NCBI RefSeq assembly: GCF_900169075.1
Contig: NZ_LT827015.1
Span: forward strand, 2,496,158-2,560,157
Direction of reading: 5' to 3'
DNA length: 64,000 nt
Origin: Chryseobacterium phocaeense
Lineage (GTDB): Bacteria > Bacteroidota > Bacteroidia > Flavobacteriales > Weeksellaceae
Position 1 is the first letter of the stretch; every line of letters starts with the position of its first letter. Under the pieces are notes generated by a model. That model was not told the DNA's origin. It worked only from the letters and a program-made list of their open reading frames with translations, and did no database searches. Both the position numbers and the translations under genes were made by a program. Below are positions 59,951 through 64,000 of the stretch, one piece after another.

Positions 59951-62215
59951 ATGAACTATTCAGCAGAGCTCAAAAAATTTGTTACCAGCCAATATGTGTA
60001 TTCTGCGATCAGAATCACACTGGCAACAGTTCTGCCCTGTCTGGTTCTTGCTCACTTCGGAATCCTCAAAGAATACTTTCTTTTCCCGCTCGGAACCAGC
60101 TTTGTAGCGCTTTGTGACCAGCCCGGTCCGTTTATCAGAAGAAGAAATGCCCTTACTTTTGCTATTTTCTGCTTTGTCTTTGTGGCCCTTATTGCAAGCC
60201 TGGTGATGAATTTCAAATTGCTGGTTTTGCTGGAAATTGTGGTGTTTGGAATATTTTTCTCTCTCATCGGGGTTTACGGGCAAAGGCTTGCCGCTGTAGG
60301 TTCATTATCTCTTGTGGTGCTGGCCATTTTCATCGACGGCCATCTTACAGGAGGCAATATTTTTAAAAGTCTTCTGATTTTTGCTTCCGGATGCATCTGG
60401 TTTCTTCTGATATTCCTGATTGTTACCACCATTCAGCCCTATAAACTTGCAGGACAGATGATTGGGGAAAATTATCTCCAGCTCGCGGAATTCTTAAAAA
60501 TCAAAGCCAATTATTACCAGAAAAATCCTGATTTTGATAAGCTGACGATTCAGGTTATTGCCAAGCAGATCGGGATTAAAAACCTCCAGGAAGAAACCCG
60601 GGAAACGGTTTTTAAAACCAGAACGATCGTTAACGAATCTACCACCACCAGCCGTCTTCTCATGCTGATGTTCCTGAATTCCATGGACCTTCATGAAAAG
60701 CTGATGACCTCAGAAAGTGATTATCAGAAGCTGCAGCAGAGCTTTGAGGACAGTATGATCCTGGTCAACATCCACGACTACCTCAACCTGCTTGCCGAAG
60801 AAATCACCAATATCGGGATCTCTCTTCAGATCGGAAGCAGGGCAAAATCCATATTTGATCTGGAACATGAATTGAAAAATCTCAATGTTCATTATTTTGA
60901 GCTGCGAAACAGGCAGCTGACCCCTGATAATCTGGAAAATTTTATGATTCTCCGCCAGATCCTGATGCGCATCAACGAGATCACCAAGGAAATCAATGAA
61001 ATATATAAAGTATTTTCACAGGATATCAAACTGGCGAAAAGCCTTTCCACAGGTCTGGATCTGAAAAAATTTATGCCTAATGAGGAAAAGCTCAACTTCA
61101 AGGTTTTAAGGAACAATATTTCACTGTCTTCCTCTCACTTCAGGCATGCCATAAGAATCACCATCGCCCTGCTGGTGGGCTATCTTTTCTCGATGTTTGA
61201 TTTCCTGGGATTGGGGCATACTTACTGGATTCTGATCACGATCACCGCAATATTGAAACCGGCCTACTCTATTACCAAGAAACGGAATCTTCTCCGTCTC
61301 TACGGAACTGTTGCCGGAGCAGTGATTGCTTACGTAATCCTGCATTTTATCCACATCAACGGAATTCTGTTTACGATCCTGCTTCTCAGCATGATCATGT
61401 GCTTCAGCTTCCTGAAAGGCAGATATTTCTGGGCGGTCCTGTTTATGACGATCTATGTGTTCCTCAGTTTTAATTTCTTAAATCCCGGAAACGTAGATAT
61501 TATTTTCAAAGACCGGATCCTGGACACCATTATCGCCGGAGTGATTGCTTTTGCCGTATCCTATATTGTCCTGCCGGTTTGGGAGCATACCCAGAACCTT
61601 GACCTGATGAAGAAATCTGCAGCGGATAACCTCATCTATTTTGAAAGTGTGATCTCTAAATTCCTGGACGGAAATTTTGATCTGGAAGATTATAAAATGA
61701 AACGGAAGAACGCTATTATTTCATTGGCCAATCTTTCCGATAATTTCCAGCGAATGATCTCTGAACCGAAAAACCAGCAGAAGAAACTGGAAGTGGTGCA
61801 TCAGTTTGTGGCTACCTCCCATCTGATCACGGCCTATACCGCTTCCCTTTCCCAGTACTCAAAAAACAACGAAAAGTATCCCGAAATAGATGCCGAAAGC
61901 TGGAGCAGAAAGATTGAAGCAGAAATGCAGCAGACTTCCGTCTTACTGAACGGTAATGAGATCAATGAAGCGTTAAAAATGGAGAGCCGCCTGGAACCTG
62001 AAGATTCCTCTATTGAAGATATGATCCTGAAAAGAAAAACTGAAATTGAGGAAAATGATCTTGTAGACCGACGGGATCCTGATAAAATTTCGCATTTAAC
62101 GGAGCTCAAAAACATCCACGATATCCTGGAACTGATCTATGATGTCGCCAAAGAACAGCGAAAAGTCATTGAAAAATATAAAAGCGAGGAGGAACCTACT
62201 CCTCCACGATCGTAA
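59951..62215 (+). CDS. FUSC family inner-membrane protein (YccS-like)
   Basis: 754 residues. Two groups of membrane helices (about 18-165 and 395-540) each with the FUSC/aromatic-acid exporter pattern: RITLATVLPCLVLAHFGILKEY ... FPLGTSFVALCDQPGP and RITIALLVGYLFSMFDFLGLGHTYWILITITAILKP ... RLYGTVAGAVIAYVIL. A soluble helical domain sits between them and a second follows the C-terminal helices. The family is linked to efflux of toxic organic acids, but no substrate is established here. Its 3' end overlaps the convergent phosphopantetheinyl transferase gene by 20 bases. Confidence 0.9.
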   Translation: MNYSAELKKFVTSQYVYSAIRITLATVLPCLVLAHFGILKEYFLFPLGTSFVALCDQPGPFIRRRNALTFAIFCFVFVALIASLVMNFKLLVLLEIVVFGIFFSLIGVYGQRLAAVGSLSLVVLAIFIDGHLTGGNIFKSLLIFASGCIWFLLIFLIVTTIQPYKLAGQMIGENYLQLAEFLKIKANYYQKNPDFDKLTIQVIAKQIGIKNLQEETRETVFKTRTIVNESTTTSRLLMLMFLNSMDLHEKLMTSESDYQKLQQSFEDSMILVNIHDYLNLLAEEITNIGISLQIGSRAKSIFDLEHELKNLNVHYFELRNRQLTPDNLENFMILRQILMRINEITKEINEIYKVFSQDIKLAKSLSTGLDLKKFMPNEEKLNFKVLRNNISLSSSHFRHAIRITIALLVGYLFSMFDFLGLGHTYWILITITAILKPAYSITKKRNLLRLYGTVAGAVIAYVILHFIHINGILFTILLLSMIMCFSFLKGRYFWAVLFMTIYVFLSFNFLNPGNVDIIFKDRILDTIIAGVIAFAVSYIVLPVWEHTQNLDLMKKSAADNLIYFESVISKFLDGNFDLEDYKMKRKNAIISLANLSDNFQRMISEPKNQQKKLEVVHQFVATSHLITAYTASLSQYSKNNEKYPEIDAESWSRKIEAEMQQTSVLLNGNEINEALKMESRLEPEDSSIEDMILKRKTEIEENDLVDRRDPDKISHLTELKNIHDILELIYDVAKEQRKVIEKYKSEEEPTPPRS

Positions 62216-62810
62216 AGCAGTAATCATCAAAAAATTCTACCCTTGCTTTGAACTCATCGGAAAACTGTTCATCATAAACCCTGCAGCTGATCTTGTGAAG
62301 ATGCTTCAGCTCAAACGGTTTTACTTCATAATTTTTTTTCAGCGACCAGTATTTTGAATGATGAATTTTGTACATGCTTTCCTTCACACTCCAGATGATG
62401 GTATAGAAAGCGGGAGCATTATTTTCAGGAATAAATCCCCGTTCGTTTTCATAGGTGAATTTATCAATAACCCTTAATATCTTAGGGTTAAATTTTTCAA
62501 TATCAATTCCAATTTTATTCTTGGAAATGGCAATGGCGGCAAAAGGAAATGAATGGGTAATGGAAATCTCGGCATCTTTAGGGGAAAGGAAAGGCTCCCT
62601 TTCTTTGTACAGAATTTTGGAATGAGGTTTTAAGCCTTTTAAAAGCTTACGTACCATAAGCACCTCCAGCAGCTTGTTAGGATGATAATCTTTTACCTTT
62701 TCGGCATTTTCAGGCTCCAGAAGATCGTTGATATCAAGTTCTTCGCTCTCATCATATTTCCATACAAGGATGGTGGCATTATCATCTGAAAAATCTCGGT
62801 AAAGGGGCAT
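62196..62810 (-). CDS. 4'-phosphopantetheinyl transferase family protein
   Basis: 204 residues. The magnesium/CoA site has the pattern IGIDIEKFNPKI (Asp and Glu) and the catalytic helix WSVKESMYKIHHSK, typical of the Sfp-like/AcpT type. It transfers 4'-phosphopantetheine from CoA to a carrier protein. Without a dedicated neighbour, the target carrier (fatty-acid or secondary-metabolite) cannot be decided. Convergent with, and overlapping, the FUSC gene by 20 bases. Confidence 0.87.
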   Translation of the reverse strand: MPLYRDFSDDNATILVWKYDESEELDINDLLEPENAEKVKDYHPNKLLEVLMVRKLLKGLKPHSKILYKEREPFLSPKDAEISITHSFPFAAIAISKNKIGIDIEKFNPKILRVIDKFTYENERGFIPENNAPAFYTIIWSVKESMYKIHHSKYWSLKKNYEVKPFELKHLHKISCRVYDEQFSDEFKARVEFFDDYCFTIVEE

Positions 62811-62862
62811 CGTTTTTTTATTCGATAAAAGTAGTGAAAAGATGTGAAAGATGAAAGAAGAA

Positions 62863-63001
62863 GGGAGAGGGAAGCGCGAAGATGGAAGTTAGTGTTCGTT
62901 TGCCAATTAACTTTTAAAGTTTTGATTACAAAGAACCTATTAAAAAAATATGTTTCTTTACTTAACCGTTATAAACTTCCATCTCCCCGCTTCCCTCTCC
63001 C
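62863..63001. repeat. 28-bp inverted repeat with 83-bp spacer
   Basis: The arms at 62863-62890 (GGGAGAGGGAAGCG...) and 62974-63001 are inverted repeats matching at 26 of 28 positions. The GGAAG-rich words resemble tracts at 44725-44750 and 49318-49340. No coding frame is in the spacer. Between the phosphopantetheinyl transferase and HugZ genes. Confidence 0.7.
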
Positions 63002-63013
63002 ATTTTTAATATA

Positions 63014-63538
63014 TTACTTCGACTGATGATTCACATCATTTCTGTGCTCAAGGATATCAAGCTTTTCATCCACAAAATAAGCACTTCCGAATCCGTTCAC
63101 ATAAGAACCTCTCACCGGCTGTAAAGCAATAAGGATGAAATCCTGCATATCGGCAATAACATCTACTACTTTTCCGTGGGTTTCCTTCAGTTTAGCAACT
63201 ACGGTATTCCATGTTTCTGAATCTCTTTCGATCTGGGAAGGGGTGGTCTCAACGGTTAAACGTTCACGGGCATAGATCTGCTTGGTTGCAGATTCATCTT
63301 CAATGAACATTAGTGAAGCTTTTCTTCCGTCCGCCAGGTTTTTGGTATGCTTTGCCATAAAAGAGACCAGAATGTAGAATGTATTGTCCAGTTGTACAAA
63401 TGGAGCATAGCTTGAATTGGGATTTCCTTCTGCATCTGCGGTCGCCAGAATGATACTTTGTGTTCGGTCTATCAGTTCTTTTACTTTTGGAGCAACCGGT
63501 CTTGCTTTCCTGTTTGCTTCTTCCTGGGTATGATTCAT
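63014..63538 (-). CDS. HugZ/HutZ-like heme-binding protein (pyridoxamine-phosphate-oxidase fold)
   Basis: 174 residues, the size of HutZ/HugZ heme-degrading proteins. The split-barrel fold is seen in SIILATADAEGNPNSSYAPFVQLDNTFYILVSFMAKHTKNL, and the family's C-terminal QPVRGSYVNGFGSAYFVDE block is present. It may bind or break down heme, consistent with iron acquisition, though it could also be a general PNPOx-like protein. It has a -7 box and a palindrome (63592-63606) upstream. Divergent from ahcY. Confidence 0.8.
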   Translation of the reverse strand: MNHTQEEANRKARPVAPKVKELIDRTQSIILATADAEGNPNSSYAPFVQLDNTFYILVSFMAKHTKNLADGRKASLMFIEDESATKQIYARERLTVETTPSQIERDSETWNTVVAKLKETHGKVVDVIADMQDFILIALQPVRGSYVNGFGSAYFVDEKLDILEHRNDVNHQSK

Positions 63539-63558
63539 AGTATAAAATTTAATATCAA

Positions 63559-63566
63559 CAAAAATA
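63559..63566 (-). promoter_or_regulatory. -7 element of the HugZ-like gene
   Basis: On the minus strand TATTTTTG fits TAnnTTTG, 20 bases before the start codon at 63538. Confidence 0.5.
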
Positions 63567-63591
63567 GCTATTTATATTAAGACTAAATAAC

Positions 63592-64000
<409 letters not shown>

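Overview
The window is chromosomal DNA from a member of the Bacteroidota, most likely a Chryseobacterium-like flavobacterium (family Weeksellaceae). The evidence is AT-rich intergenic DNA, -7 promoter elements of the Bacteroidota form TAnnTTTG, type IX secretion (T9SS) genes (gldJ, porU, porV), proteins with T9SS type A sorting tails, membrane-bound TPR regulators ending in AraC or LuxR helix-turn-helix domains, and a class B1 metallo-beta-lactamase. No rRNA, tRNA, CRISPR array, intact insertion sequence or prophage was seen.

Layout. 0-8 kb: DUF389 membrane protein, aminopeptidase P, a three-gene set (DUF6526, small lipoprotein, topoisomerase IB), and pruA. 8-16.4 kb: two related small lipoproteins, a TraB/GumN protein, two AraC-type regulators, a thioredoxin-like protein, a secreted protein and fabH. 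16.4-25.4 kb: CorA, a patatin-like lipase, secreted and unknown proteins, a T9SS client with FG-GAP-like repeats, and a divergent oxidoreductase/HxlR pair. 25.4-31.6 kb: a membrane TPR-LuxR regulator, two orphan transposase-like HTH proteins, and a large thrombospondin-type-3-repeat surface protein followed by a decayed copy of its own 3' end. 31.7-35 kb: tag, a hydrolase and a DoxD-DoxA fusion. 35.2-40.1 kb: a complete tripartite efflux operon (tetR-tolC-emrA-emrB) with a readable promoter and a probable operator. 40.2-50.7 kb: an S74-chaperone/T9SS fusion protein, DNA polymerase III delta', an aldehyde dehydrogenase, an outer-membrane protein-lptC-anmK operon, a Nudix hydrolase and murF. 50.7-57.7 kb: the T9SS locus gldJ / porU-porV. 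57.8-64 kb: a B1 metallo-beta-lactamase with a lipoprotein signal, an alpha/beta hydrolase, a FUSC membrane protein overlapping a phosphopantetheinyl transferase, a HugZ-like heme protein and the start of ahcY.

How the genes work together. PorU (sortase) and PorV (outer-membrane shuttle) handle cargo such as the sorting-tail proteins at 20.8 and 40.3 kb. The efflux operon appears self-regulated by its TetR protein. LptC, FabH, MurF, AnmK and the phosphopantetheinyl transferase serve envelope and lipid synthesis. Intergenic spaces are rich in short degenerate repeats and hairpins of several recurrent families. Two gene remnants (20.5 and 31.5 kb) record past rearrangement.

No wholly new multi-gene system is evident. 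The most interesting items are the lipid-anchored B1 metallo-beta-lactamase, the self-cleaving S74 domain placed in front of a T9SS sorting tail, the orphan HTH pair next to a variable surface gene with a decayed duplicate tail, the patatin with an inserted membrane hairpin, and the repeat families.
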